Shown in pieces: positions 1-13,700 of a stretch of 64,000 nucleotides of DNA. Source of the DNA: Ipomoea triloba. Its lineage: Eukaryota; Streptophyta; Magnoliopsida; Solanales; Convolvulaceae. Each line of letters opens with the position of its first letter. Positions within the stretch are counted from its first letter, which is position 1. The notes beneath the pieces were generated by a model. It was not told where the DNA came from, did no database searches, and saw only the letters and a list, made by a program, of their open reading frames with translations. A program made the position numbers and the translations under genes. The DNA lies in assembly GCF_003576645.1 (NCBI RefSeq), contig NC_044916.1, forward strand, positions 31,340,091 through 31,404,090, written 5' to 3'.

Positions 1-73
1 GTGTGCGAGTTTATTTATTTATAGAAGATTGAGCAAGAGTGCTTGAAATAATGCAAACTAGCCAATTTCATAC

Positions 74-2374
74 CTTGTAGTCTTGCATAAACTCATAATG
101 AAGAACGGTATCCGGTTCATCACTAGCAGCCTTTAAGAACTTATCGAGCCCTTCTCGCGTTCCATTATCCACTATCAACAAAAAGTTGCTTAATTATAGT
201 CGATCTTAGATGTTTTAGTATTTAATGAAGCAAGATGTAGACAAATGTTCCTTGATGGAAAAACTCCCATTATCAAACAACAAAGAAATGGAGCCATAAG
301 AAATATTCCTTCTTTGTGTGTACTAATCAAATCATCATGGAAGCTTATTAACAGGAAAGAGATTAGATTATAATCGACTGAATGAAATGTACTTTGGCAA
401 TCAAATGCTGCAATGCTGATCCCTCTCGTTTTGTTCACATATTTGATAGCATATGTTAGAATGAAACGTGTGAATGTGTGATGAAGTTCTAGTGTACAAT
501 CAATTCGAAGTAAGTACTCACCACAGTTAGTGCCTAAAACATAAAGTTTTTCCAAACCCAAATAGTGCTCTACCGATCTTAAAGCTGCAGATCAGGAAAT
601 TACTCTGCATTATGATAAAGTACAAGTCATGAAAAAGAGAAAACCTGGAAGCGGCAAATGCAGAGCATAATTACAATCAAACCTTGTACTTGGCAACCAA
701 CACCACAAAACAGAAGTCGTTTCACACCAGCAGCCTGTGAACAGGAAGACAATACTATGCACAATATTAACAAGCCAAGAAGAGAAAGAACGTAGTGGCA
801 TACTAAGAGAAGTGACGGGAAACACCTCAACTAAAGCAAGAGTATTCAAATTAGGAGACAGTGTTGGCTTGACGCCTTTAGCTGCTAGTACTTCCTCTGG
901 TGTCCTATTTGAGACATGAACCAACACTAATGATATCGAGTAATCATAATTATAAGATGCATTGAAGGTTGAAACCATTTAGCATTTCAGATCTGTCACC
1001 TCGCTAAGACAGGTCGAGGAGCAAATCTATCTTCCGGATCACTAGGACAAATAAAGAAGACTACATGAGACTCACATATAATGAACATGAAATTCCTTCA
1101 ACCATGAATGAAGAGAGAAATATTAAGCTTTTACAACGTTGAATAAGCGATACCTCTGCACACATACAACAGCTTCCACCATGCCAGTTTTCAGCATCTC
1201 TATTGCGATTGTTGTCACTATGCCTGTCCATTGAGCTCCTGTATTACACAAAATATTTAAGCCACAAAGTGAACATAGTATCTTCACAGGTAAAATTCAA
1301 GAATGTTCTAGGAATTACTTTAGAATTCTAATAACTAATTCCAGATTTGCACTACATGGTATAACATTTAACGAGCCATCAGATAGAAAAGTTCACCTTC
1401 CAAAGGCTTAGTTTTACGAGCATACAATAATTCCTCATGGACACCCATATAAGTCTCCTCCAATGAATCAGCTTTCCTTCCTCTGCCATGTACAACAGGT
1501 TCCAAGGCCTGAAAAGTGAAACAGAATTACAGAATGAAAATGGGGCAAACCTTATATGACACATAACGCTAACATGCAGATGGAACAGAACAAAATTCAT
1601 CAAAATAACATTCCTACTAATGTATAAAGCTAGCAGGTTTGACTTGAGATAAAGCTTAGAAAGCAGGCAGTTGTTTTTCAACTTTTATACAATCATTTCC
1701 TGAACTTGGTAATTCTAGCTTTTGTAACTGTAGAGACAGGAAAAGGAAATATATGGACACATTTCTTCTCTTCCCCTAATCTCTCCACTCAATCAAAGTG
1801 GCCTCACTCTATATATGATTACACACAAAAAGATTTCTTAAAATGAAGCCAAGAAGCAATAAAAAGAAAAAAAAATAAAATCAGAGAGAAACTCACCTCA
1901 ATTCTAGACATGCCATCCCCCAAGAAAGCACAAGCATTTTTTACATGGGCTATGTAATAAGTATCACACAACCCGCAATGGCTGCCAATCAAACCAATAA
2001 AATTGCACCAAATTAAAAACACATTAACAAAGTCAAGAACTACAACAAATTGGAAAGTTAAAAAAAAAATGTAAAAATGGCAGAAAGTGTGAGCGAAGGA
2101 AAAACCTGCAGTGGTCCTTAGCTGGGTAGGTCCCACCAGGAGGAATGGGTTTGGATCTCTGCCTCCAATCTTCTCTGAGCTTCAATGGTTTTGAGTTTGG
2201 GTTTGCTTCTGTTTACAGTACAATCAGAAGAAACGCATACTATACTATATGTTCAAGAAAGTTGATGCCCATAGATGTATGAATAAGAAGCTGTTAGAGA
2301 GAGGAACCTTTAGATGCAGAGACAATAGAGAAGGTGAAAGGCGAAGGAGAGAGCTTTCCAGTGAGAAGAGCCAT
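74..2374 (-). CDS. HCAR: 7-hydroxymethyl chlorophyll a reductase, chloroplastic (5' part; gene continues past left edge)
   Basis: HCAR reduces 7-hydroxymethyl chlorophyll a to chlorophyll a with ferredoxin in the chloroplast, the last step of the chlorophyll b-to-a cycle; it is an FrhB-family flavo-iron-sulfur enzyme. I read ten exons with GT-AG junctions and consistent phase: 2308-2374, 2106-2208, 1897-1981, 1397-1508, 1154-1238, 1000-1041, 826-904, 683-734, 522-584, 74-171, giving 262 codons. Exon 1 is a transit-peptide-like Ser-rich leader. Exons 2-3 give the conserved PPGGTYPAKDHC and CGLCDTYYIAHVK (Cys residues for Fe-S binding) followed by GDGMSRIE. Later exons give RTPEEVLAAKGVKPTLSPNL, GVKRLLFCGVGCQVQ and LEKLYVLGTNC, all hallmarks of the plant enzyme. 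The remaining C-terminal exons lie left of position 1. No frameshift or stop was seen. Identification is from remembered homologues; the exact start is the first ATG before the leader. Confidence 0.93.
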
Positions 2375-2460
2375 GGCTTCCACATCAACTGCCAACTGAG
2401 AGTTTCACTGCCTTCCAGAATTGTTTTGCGCCACAAAAATAATTTGCCAAATATCTATGA

Positions 2461-2508
2461 TGACACGTCACAATATCTGTAGAATAAGCACCTTTTAACG
2501 ACGTCGTT
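2461..2508. promoter_or_regulatory. ACGT-core elements upstream of HCAR
   Basis: Two ACGT-core sites lie 87-134 bp upstream of the HCAR start codon: TGACACGTCA at 2461-2470 (a G-box/C-box hybrid type, bZIP-like) and the perfect palindrome AACGACGTCGTT at 2497-2508. ACGT cores are typical bZIP/HY5 or ABA-factor sites; their role here is inferred from position only. The ACGACGTCGT core recurs upstream of the GDT1 gene (37619-37628). Confidence 0.4.
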
Positions 2509-2509
2509 T

Positions 2510-3838
2510 TTATTGTTGAACTTTCTGTTGAATGTTGATTTACAAATTGTCTTCTTTGAGTTCTTTCTTTCCCTCGTCATTATACACGAAAATAAATATC
2601 ATATGTTATGAATATATTAATCAAAGTATCTATCGAAGGGTCAAGCTTATTTCATGGTAAAACACACCATTATAGATATGAATGAAAATTATCCCTGCTC
2701 TTCTCTGAGTTCTCTCAGTTATTTCTCTTCTTATTGTTTCTTACAATTTCTTCCATTTTACAAGATTATGTTCATTTTAATTTATTAATTTATTTGAATT
2801 AAAAATATATTTATTATTTTAATTAATTTTTTAAATTAAAAAAAAAAAAAAGAATTTATCTGTAACCTAAATGTAACTTGTTAATTAACTTAATTGCATA
2901 AACGTAAAGAGATGAATGGTCTAATTAAAACTTTTATTAGTTTAGGGGACAAATGCACCTTAACCTATAATTAAAGGGTCTATTTAACCTTTATCCTAAT
3001 AAAATAATATGCACATTTGAAACTCTCTCAAGAACACAATTCGACTCAGTATTAACATGATACACACCCAAAAAAAATCTACCTTACTAGGTTATTGGTT
3101 GATATGCTGTCAAAAGCATAAAAATGAATGAAAATAAAATTTGATTCTTCACCCATTGAAAATACATGGGCAAAAAAAAATAAAAAATTTAAAAATCGTT
3201 CCTCATATATATGTATTTGGGGTTTGAATACTTGGCCCCAATTTAGCAACAATACTTGTGCATTCTGAGAACACTTTGCTCAGAGTGTCCAATTACTTGT
3301 ATTAACTTCAATGCCATTTTGCCTCTCTCCATCTTTTTCTTGTGTTATCACCCAAACCTAGCTTGCTTCTGCATTCATGCTTCAGTTCTCCAGGCCACTA
3401 TCACCATCATTGTGGGAAATTTGGGAAATAACAAAAAAAAAAACACATCATTTGTTGCAAATGAAAAGATAACAAATCTTCTTTCTTTGATTCAAGAAGT
3501 AAATTGTCGCCTATAGTACATTTTAACACACTGCATCTGCAATCACTCAACTCTTTCTCTTTGAATCCAATTCATATCCCGCATTCCCACAACTTCTTCA
3601 TGTATCCAAATGAAATGCACAACTGAGGTGCTGCGACCTTTATTGCCAAGGAATGATTTTCTCATCTTCCAATGTGACTTTGGAAAGAACTTCCGGGAAA
3701 AAGAATGAGCTGTTGTATGGATCACTGCTAATTACAAACTTTAGACTCCAGCTGCCTACCAAAAATTACAGGGTTGAGATGTCAGGGAGGAGCAAAAACT
3801 GATTTCGACAAGGAGCTTTAATGAAACCTTCGTGAAAA
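2510..3838. other. Intergenic: HCAR promoter side and BLISTER 3' flank
   Basis: AT-rich DNA with A/T runs (for example near 2835-2850 and 3170-3185) and no ORF that resembles a protein. The part adjoining 3839 is probably the BLISTER 3' UTR, since that gene reads leftward into it. I saw no transposon ends here. Confidence 0.5.
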
Positions 3839-6800
3839 CTAAAGAAGCTTGCTGGTTCTTCGTTTTGATGGCCCTCCAGGAAATAGCTTCATGATCCATC
3901 CCAATACCCTTTCGACCACCTGATTAAAGAGGATATCAGAAACCAAATTCAGAAAGGCTAGTAGTGTACAAGCTTGGGAAAGAATTGGCACTACAACAAT
4001 GTTATAACATTGGATAGAAGGGATAGGTGCAACATATGTTACCTCATCACCCTCATCTGCGTACGCGGTGTTCTCATGGAAAGGCCTATCTGGTTGTCTC
4101 ACTGGAATATTATCAGCTGCCATGCTTTGAGCAGTCAAAAGCTCCAACCTTTGTGTTTGAGCTTCAAGCTTTCTGGTTAACTCCTTGTTTAACTCCTACA
4201 TCCAGAAAAAATATATATACAAAACCCAAAGAAGATTGTGCAGAGAATTGAGCTAAAAACACAACAAAATGGGAAACTTAACCACTTACCTTGAGTTTAG
4301 AGCATTCAGATGATTCTGCAGAGAAGGCTTTCATCAACTCTGCTTTCTCCAATGATAACTGTAAAAGAAAATTTGAAAAAAATGAGTTGTTTATGTTATT
4401 TATTAGGAAGTGGTGAAAAAGTATTTGGGAATGTAAAAAAGCACCCTTAAGAAAAGTGAGGGGGAAGAAAGAATAACAAAATAGAAATGATGGGAAAAAT
4501 CAACCTCAGAGATTAATGTGTTAATATTTTGGATCATTCTTATTTGATCGGGAGGAATGGTCAATGCTGATCCTTCAAATCTGAGCTGACCACCGTCAAG
4601 CAGATGAGGAAAGTCAGAGGACTCAGTACTAGTAGCAGTAGTCTGAGCTCCGGGGTTTGGATCATCCATTGAAGTGGTCAAACCTTCATTGTCATCTGAA
4701 TTCACAAATCAAAAAATTTAGAACTATGGATAATTTTGAGATTCACTGTAATCTTATGTGCTTTTATTAGTTTATATTTGCTTTTATTAGTATTTATTTC
4801 CTAGATGACTGTTAGTATCCCTAGGTGCTGTTAGTATTCTTCTACAGCCTATATATATTGTTGTCAATGATTGTTTGTAAATCAAGTTCTAAGGAATATA
4901 TCTCTTCCTCTTCAACAGATAACTTGACAGATTAAACAGGTCATTCTGGAGCCATAAAGCAGTTTATAACACTCCAGTATGTAATGACATTTAAAATTGC
5001 ATACCAAGATCCTCTGTTGACGTTGAGACATCTATTTTATTAGGTGAAGTCCTGCTAGTATCACCAAACATGCCACCAGTAGAAGCTTTTCGTAGTTTTG
5101 ACAGCAATAGCTTCTTCTCTGCACAAGAATTGAGGAAGGATACAGTCATCGAATGAAAATACACAAGCTTTTTAAAGATACACAATATCTTTAGAGGCTC
5201 CAGGGTGGAAAGCGGTACATCCCGGATCATTCTGAATTAACGAATTTCAATACTACCAATAAGCAAAAGATACACTGCTTATAAATAACAACAAAAGCCA
5301 TAGCGGAACTTTCATCAGGTTATTTTGATTACAAACTTCTTCAAGCTGGCTGCTTAGAGATCTACTTCACTGAACTGTGGAACTCTTCTAAAACAGGTAA
5401 TATATAATTCTGTACAACAATTTCCCTTCCAATGACAAATTAAAGTTTTTGAGATTGGACAGGACAAACAATGGTTAATTAAGACACTTGGAAAATTAAT
5501 CCAATAATAGGTATTCAATCTCAAACCCACATAGGTGACAAATACTTCTGACATTTTCCCAGATTGCATAATGTCAAATTATATTTCATATGATTAAAGA
5601 GTATTCTTGTCTTCTTGATAATGGGTAGAACCAACAAGAACTCCTGGGCTGCAATATGTCCTTTGGTAAGAATGAAAATAAAATATCAGCACACAGACAC
5701 ATCACATATATTTGGCACTTGGTTGATTGCAAAAAACATTATTGACTTTTCATCTCACAACTTGCAGACACCACAGGACAATGAAAAATCAGTTTGCTTG
5801 TACTGACTCCTCCAGTAAGTAATAGGATTATATCGGGGTGAATAAGTGAATTAATGAGAGTGGATAATTGTAAAACTATTTTAGTTATCTACTTATCTTT
5901 GTATAGTTTAACCCTCATAAATAATAGAAGCCTCATTTCTCTTAGCATCACGTTAAATAGATCTGTTCTAATGTAAATGAAACAGGTACATAATCACAGT
6001 CAATAGATTACCTTCTTGTAAAGCATCAACAGTTGATTGCAAATCTTGACGTTCTTTTTCAAGGCTAGCGATTTTCTTTCTGGATGACAAAACAAAAAAA
6101 AATATAAAGATGACTTAGGTAAGACAGTATAAATAATAGGAAACCAGCCAAACTCTTGCATTCTCCTAATATCTGCTTCATTATTTAACATTTTAATATA
6201 GGATGCATATTGTAAGTACCAGATGCAGATAGGGGTAGCACTGTTTGAAGAGAGGAGGAGAGGGAGAGGTGCAACCATGGCAGACAGGACTCACCGTCAT
6301 CAGTCCTGTCGCACCTCAGATGAGAATCAACTTTAGAGGTAACATTTTGGTTAAATTTGTACTTACCAGTCACAAGACTAATTGTTTTGGGTACATTAGC
6401 AGGGGAGCTAATGCTTATGGCTTGATTTCCCTTCTTACTCATGAATTATGGCATTTAACCAAAATATTATAATTGAATTATCTTGGTGAAATTAATTACA
6501 GGCATGACACACTTCCTTGAAAATGCACAGAACCTCTCACCAATTTATCTTCAACAAAATTCAATGGGACCTACTGACACAGAACTATTTCCCATGATAG
6601 AGATAGCATCACAGTTTGTACAACCGGAAACAGTCTAAAAATCATATAATCCCCAACTCCCCCCCCCCCCCCCCCCCCCNNNNNNNNNNNNNNNNNNNNN
6701 NNNNNNNNNNNNNNNNNNNNNNNNNNNNNNNNNNNNNNNNNNNNNNNNNNNNNNNNNNNNNNNNNNNNNNNNNNNNNNNNNNNNNNNNNNNNNNNNNNNN

Positions 6801-9800
6801 NNNNNNNNNNNNNNNNNNNNNNNNNNNNNNNNNNNNNNNNNNNNNNNNNNNNNNNNNNNNNNNNNNNNNNNNNNNNNNNNNNNNNNNNNNNNNNNNNNNN
6901 NNNNNNNNNNNNNNNNNNNNNNNNNNNNNNNNNNNNNNNNNNNNNNNNNNNNNNNNNNNNNNNNNNNNNNNNNNNNNNNNNNNNNNNNNNNNNNNNNNNN
7001 NNNNNNNNNNNNNNNNNNNNNNNNNNNNNNNNNNNNNNNNNNNNNNNNNNNNNNNNNNNNNNNNNNNNNNNNNNNNNNNNNNNNNNNNNNNNNNNNNNNN
7101 NNNNNNNNNNNNNNNNNNNNNNNNNNNNNNNNNNNNNNNNNNNNNNNNNNNNNNNNNNNNNNNNNNNNNNNNNNNNNNNNNNNNNNNNNNNNNNNNNNNN
7201 NNNNNNNNNNNNNNNNNNNNNNNNNNNNNNNNNNNNNNNNNNNNNNNNNNNNNNNNNNNNNNNNNNNNNNNNNNNNNNNNNNNNNNNNNNNNNNNNNNNN
7301 NNNNNNNNNNNNNNNNNNNNNNNNNNNNNNNNNNNNNNNNNNNNNNNNNNNNNNNNNNNNNNNNNNNNNNNNNNNNNNNNNNNNNNNNNNNNNNNNNNNN
7401 NNNNNNNNNNNNNNNNNNNNNNNNNNNNNNNNNNNNNNNNNNNNNNNNNNNNNNNNNNNNNNNNNNNNNNNNNNNNNNNNNNNNNNNNNNNNNNNNNNNC
7501 ACCAAACCCCCCCCCCCCCCTCCCCTCTCTGGGGACAGAGCCCGACCATTGAGAGAAGACCAAACCAAAAGTTGGAAACAAGTAAATGGAAGGAATGAAC
7601 AAAATCAGATCAAAACAATGAAATGATAATTGAGAAATAAATACACACAGAGAGACAAGCTTTGATCATACTTGATAGAAGAAACTTCAGCTTGTGTCTT
7701 TTCCAACTCCCTCTCCAATTTAAGTTCATTAGATCTCAGTCGAAGTGCCTACAAAAGCATTAATATAACAACCCATGTTAGAGTAAGAAAAAAGAGCATT
7801 AATTACACAAGTACATATCCTATCCATACCTTAAAGAAAGAGAAAGAAGAACTAAAGAAGAAAAAAATTAATTGAAGAAATAAGCAGCGGGGGACCTCAG
7901 GTAAAAGAAAAATCAATAGATATTACAATGACAAAGTTCTAGAAATTTTATGTGTGTGCATTTGGGGCATTGGAAGTAGGACAAATAAAGGGATTAGAGA
8001 AAAGGACAAAAGTGACAATAAATACTATAATATAAATCAAAGATAGAAGTTACTAGGAGGTTAAGAAAATTCATTCTGGTCACTCAACAACACTAATGAT
8101 GACTCCATGTCTAAGAACATATCAATATAAAAGAAACAGAAAAGGTGGATTGTGAATAGTGTAAAAGATAGCAAGAAGCAGGCAGTTCAATGATCATTTC
8201 AACATTCATTCTTTACTCAAATTACAAAAACACAGATTCATATGGATATGTTATCATTTTTCTGCAGAGATTGTATCTTCTTGAATGAAAATTTAATATG
8301 TACAACCAAAGTTGTTTCATAAAAATGGATAAAAATCAAATTTTTAAGAAGTGGTAACACAATAATATCACCTAAATTCCGCAGTACTTAGAATTCTATG
8401 TCAAGTAAAGGAGGCAGAGAATACTGGAACTTTCTTTGAATAGAATCATAGAATTAAATCACTGAAGTGTAGTGTAAAGACAATTACCTTCTCTTCCAAA
8501 CCAATCACTTCAGATGCCAAGAGCTTCGAGCGTTCATCAGCAGCACTACATTCAAGTTGAACATTAGCATATTCCACCTTCACAGCCTCAAGTTCAGCCT
8601 GTTTACATGGTCCGAAACAGAACTGAAAAATTACACTACCTCCAGGAGGCATAAATAATAAAAAGAAAGAACACGCAGCTAGAACAAATATTACAGAATA
8701 CAAGTAAAAGCTTGATTCTTGATTAAGGCAGCTGACAAGACTGACATAGGACTAAGAACTCACGATTTTCATAACATATGATAGACTCAGATATCAAGGT
8801 AATCAAAAAGGAAATATTGAAATGTGGTATACAATTAATGCACCAATTGCTAGGGCCCATGATGACGTTAATGAACTCCACAGGGTCAAATAATGAATTT
8901 TCAGACTATTAAAGTTATAATGTGAGTTTTACTATGCATTTATATGGTTTATGTTTATTTCACAGAGATGTTACACTGATTGGTTGCTTAGATATGCTTT
9001 TATAGTTTTTTTTATCTAACCTTTAACTAGTATTTATTACTTTGTACAGAATCAAGCTTTCCCAAATGCTTAAATTTGCAACTTCCTGCAGCATCATTAA
9101 ATGGAAGTATATTTTGAATAGTTGTATCCATGAAATAGGCAGCTTGTAGAACAATGGCATCAGTGGACTATTGGAGCATTTCGCAATATTATATTATGTA
9201 GATAGAACAGCATACACTATCAGTCTATCACAAAGATTGAAAAGGAAAACATCACCAACACTCCATGATTAATGGAAAAAATAGAAAAGATCAAGACAAA
9301 CCAGATTTGCTTTAATCTCCCCCTGTAATGCCTCCATATCAGCTTGTAGCTGATTAACAACACCTCCCTGAAAAAGGAAGTGAGAGAGCACATTTTCAAA
9401 TCAAGGAACAGAACACTAAATACAACCAGGTTTTTCCAGGTTTTTCAACCATAATTAACACTTAAAGTTCTACATAAGAAAAAATGAAGTACATACAAAA
9501 AATTTATGCTCTTGTAGGAAGATTTACAAGCTTGAAAAAAATTCAGTATGTAGATATTGTGTTAATTAAATTTTGTATCATCTGGTCAAATAGGTTAGTT
9601 CTTTCACATCATCAATTCGCACTTAAATAGTAAACTAGAAAAGAGTTCAAAACAAGGCCCCCATATTGTAAATTTTTCAAACCATACGGTATTAAAAAAA
9701 TGTATAAATAAAACATCTGTACACATAACTGTACTATCGAAAGTGCATAGACTGATAGGCATAACACCCCACAACACCATTAAGTATAGTCCCGCCCTCC

Positions 9801-12800
9801 AACAACTATATATACAAATGTGAGAAAATCATTTCACCATTATAAGTAGGCAAGTAGTTATAAGCCCATTAAAACAACATAGCCATACCTGTTGGTTATA
9901 ACTATCTGTCAATGCTGAATTTTCAGCAGCTAAAGACTCCGCTAAAGCTCGTGAAGCCTCCAGAGAACGTTGCAAAGAGAATTTCTCTTGTGTTAAATCT
10001 TCTATATGCTGCATGAGAAAGAAAAAGCAAACCTAAGAATGCTTGAACATTCATCCTTTTTTTTTTTTGCATAATTGACACCAGGAGGGTATACCAAAAA
10101 GGCAGAAAACAAAATGAAATAAAAACCAGAGTCAGAACACTGTACAGCTTAGAAAATGATATACAAGTTTATGAGTGCACAGATAATCTGCTGATCAGAG
10201 AGCATTGAGTGGTATGTTCCCTTGTTCCATTATATATCATCTGTTAATGAATGCTTGAAGGTTCATCTACTGAATATAGATTATAGAATATAGGCAAACC
10301 TCAAAATAACCCAAAAATAATTGTTATTATGCTACTCTCCATCCTAAATTATTCTTGAGATATGAATAACATGACTACATACAATAAGATGAAGATCATG
10401 AACAGTCCACAAAATAGGTAATGTTAAATTTCAGAGCATGTATCATTTAAATGAAACACTTGCAAATATAAAAGATAATCTCCTGATTTGACCAACAGAA
10501 ACCCTTACAAATTTTAGCTATCATGTAGCAACAAGTGACTTCAGAAGAATTTTGGTTATCAAGTTTCAATGACCAAATGCAGAATAGAGGAAAACTTCCT
10601 TTTGTTCTTTTATATTAGATAGGTTATGAAGAAGTATCTTAAGAGCAACAAAAGCATATGTATAAGACCTGTTCTAGTGCAGCAAAGTCTTCATTTTGTT
10701 TTTGCGAATAAAAATCATGGTTCGTCTCCATAGATTTTGCAACAGCATATTTAAACATGTCAGACCCATTACCAGAGACAACTGAAGAATTCATAAGGCT
10801 CTCAGAATTAGAAGATCCCAAATTGTCCAGCGGGTGAACCTTGGAACTAAATGTGTCAGTATTCACTGTTTCAATGGGAGGAGATGTAGCAGAAACAGCG
10901 GAAATGCTGATTGAATCAAGAAATGATGGGCGGGATCTCCTAGCACCAAATCCAGTTGTAGGAGGAGATACTTGTGCATAATTAGATGAACTTTGGCCAT
11001 CAAAACTGAAACCACCATATGCTGAATCAGATGCCAATGGAGTTGAAGTATTGGTCATGTAAGTAGCAGAGCCACTAAACTGGTTGTACCCAGAATCAGG
11101 AACAACAGGATAATTATGTTGCAAGGCACCATCTTTTTGTCCAACTTGTGAAGAAAAATCAGTCAGGCTGGCCACAGGTGATAGGAAGTCTATCATAAAA
11201 CAGAAATATGTTGTAAGATCATGTACACCAAATACAAGTAAATGAATGGTTCATATAATAGAGGAGAGAGAGAAAATGTTACAAGAGATATAGAGCAGAA
11301 ATCTAAAGATAACCACTAAGTACCTTTATGCGAAGCAGACGTTAGACCACTAGCCCAGCGATCAATTAACCCTGTCTTCTCTAGCACATGAGTACTAGCA
11401 GAATTCTCTGGTGAAATATTTCCTATATAAGTATGAGAAGCACTAGAATTTACAGCTGCAAGATCCTTCGGAAAGATCTCATTGAACCTTGGTACGGTTT
11501 TGTGCAAACCATCATAATCAGAATTACTGGTAACTCTACCGCTATTTGAAAAAGGAGGCAGCAAAGTGTTGTCTGCAGAATGATCAGAAGCAATCTCAAA
11601 GGCAAAACTTCCCACATCTCTATCATTTTTACCCTTTTTTTGGGAATTATTACTATCATTTTCTGGCATTGAAAGCTTTGAAATATCATTGCCATTTAAC
11701 TCTATAGCTTTAGAATGGACCTCTGAGGTGGAAAACTCAACATCATAATTATTTGCAGCAAATGTTGAACCAACACTTGCATAATTTGAAGAACCAAAGT
11801 TGGTCTTCCGCGTGATATCATTTTCCTTGAAATCATATTTTTTATCTACTCCAGAAAACTCTGAAGCAGGTGTGGCTACAACATTGGATGTGCCAGCCCC
11901 ATCAGAATCTGGACGTATACGTTCAGTATCTAGAGTTTGTCTCTCTAAACCCCCATCAGATGCCTGGATTTGATTAGTTGATGTTGCCTTTTTAGCCCGA
12001 TCTGCTGCTCTCTTCTTACGAAACTCCTCTAGCTGTAATGACAACAACAATGCATTAACATAATGATATGAACAATATCACACAATAGAGAATGGTTCAC
12101 AACTTAAGAAAAGAATTACAAGAGGATGCAGATAATAATAGAGAGTGGGGACTCCAATGAAGTTTAACCAAGAAAGGATAACAGAAATTTAAGAACAAAC
12201 ACAACTGTCCAAAAAGAAATGTGAAAGCTTAAAGCAAGTGCATTCATTTATCAAATGTTAGAAGTTCTTCGAATCAACATATTCAAAATTGGCAAGCAGA
12301 GATTCAGAAACTACCACATAGAAGTCTCATCAAACAACATTAAACTTATAATAGGCAATCTGTAAACTTGTATTAATTCTCACTCCAGAGGCAAGACTTG
12401 AGAAAATGATCCACAACTAGGAATGAGATGGCTGAGCCAAGGAGCTGTGAGCTCTGATTGAATTTTGTTTGTACAGTAGGGATGAATAGATGATTGAAGA
12501 TAAGGACAAACCAAGACTACTTAACTTACTGGTAACCATCTTATGATTTGTTCACCACCTTACCAAGCCTTAGAAGCCAAATAGGAAAAGAAAAAATCCT
12601 AACTCATGAAATGGTTCTTTAAACAAAGAAATGTAAATCTTTAAGCAGAAAACAGTTTGTGCTCATGCTATCTACAGTCTACAAGTTAGCATTTAATGTC
12701 TGGTTTCAAATATTATGAGTCCACATAGCACCACCTTCCAGCAGCATTCCACTTGAGTAATTCATGATCACTTAAGGGCTAAGGCTCCCCATGGATGATG

Positions 12801-13700
12801 GATCCACCTACACTACAGGAGTTATAAACAGCATCCTTAGCACCCACAATGAAACAGCCTAATATTTAGTGGATTCTCTTCTCTTTACCTCATGCATGAA
12901 ATATAAACAATGCCAACCCTAGGAAGTTGCTAATATCTTCTTCTTTTTTTCATTATTGTTTCATGTACATCCCACTCACATATGTACCAATTCTCCACAG
13001 AATAGACCACTAGTAATCCTCATAAAGAGTTTTGATGAACAAAAGGAACTATTGATCTCCTCTTTTAAGTGGAATTTACAAACCATTAGATTTCTTTGCG
13101 CTGTCAATACACGTACTCCATATTTGATGTTGCTTATGAAGTATTTGGAAATAGGGATATAAATCTACATACAAACTCAAGTTTACTGCAATGCATATTC
13201 CAATTGCAAATTCAATACACAGAATCAAATATATGTATGACCAGTACAATAGAAGTCATTAACTTGAAAATTGAGCTGCACCACAGATCAACTTAGCAAA
13301 ACTGGATAAAGCAGCATTTCCAACTAATCATCTCAAGGCAAGGGGACAATTTCTGATGCTTGATAAAAATTGTACTTGTTATATTCAAGATATAAACTAT
13401 GTGTAACATGCCCACAACCGTCTTCAGCTATGAGGCATTTCAATATCAGCCATTTTTGTATTAGATGCCTATCTATCCAATAGATCAGCAAAATTTTGTT
13501 AAAATATCCAATGTCATGCACTTAGGCGCCAAAAGATGCATCAACAATAAGCAAACAAAATTTCCAACGAGTTTAAGCATAGAAGCAAAATCAAAAACAA
13601 GAAATCGAGCCCAAGAAATCCGGAATTCAAAAGAAATGCACACCTTCTTTTTCCCAGCTTCCAAATGCTCTTGCTTCCTCAGAACCTGAGCAGACGCCAT
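3839..13700 (-). CDS. BLI: Protein BLISTER (coiled-coil Polycomb-associated regulator), 13 exons
   Basis: BLISTER is a plant-specific coiled-coil protein that, in Arabidopsis, interacts with the Polycomb methyltransferase CURLY LEAF and affects development and stress gene expression. Exons: 13644-13700, 11324-12032, 10669-11189, 9889-10008, 9302-9367, 8488-8598, 7672-7748, 6012-6079, 5005-5118, 4505-4695, 4290-4358, 4043-4195, 3839-3919; all GT-AG, phases agree, about 778 aa. The N-terminus joins across a 1.6-kb intron to give the conserved basic LEAGKKKLEEFRKKRA. Exons 2-3 are Ser/Asn/Thr-rich and low in structure; exons 4-9 form heptad-rich coiled coil (EKFSLQRSLEASRALAESLA; ASLEKERQDLQST). 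The C-terminus carries VVERVLGWIMKLFPGG. The chosen ATG (13700) immediately precedes the conserved MASAQVL leader. An 820-N gap lies in the intron between 7672 and 6079; flanking phases match, so an exon is probably not lost, although a phase-neutral one could be hidden. Confidence 0.93.
6680..7499. other. Assembly gap (820 N) flanked by poly-C
   Basis: A run of N replaces sequence inside a BLISTER intron. The left flank ends in a long C run beginning about 6661, and the right flank starts with a C-rich run near 7507-7520, so a G/C homopolymer probably stopped sequencing or assembly. All proteins read across it are artefacts. Confidence 0.99.

Noticed and set aside
4752..4920. Solo copia LTR in a BLISTER intron
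   Set aside because: The style (TTTTATTAGTATTTATTTCC…CTTCAACA) is LTR-like, but I see no matching target duplication or second LTR.
6571..7626. Long ORFs on both strands across the N gap
   Set aside because: They are made of undefined codons and poly-C/G translations; no real coding evidence.
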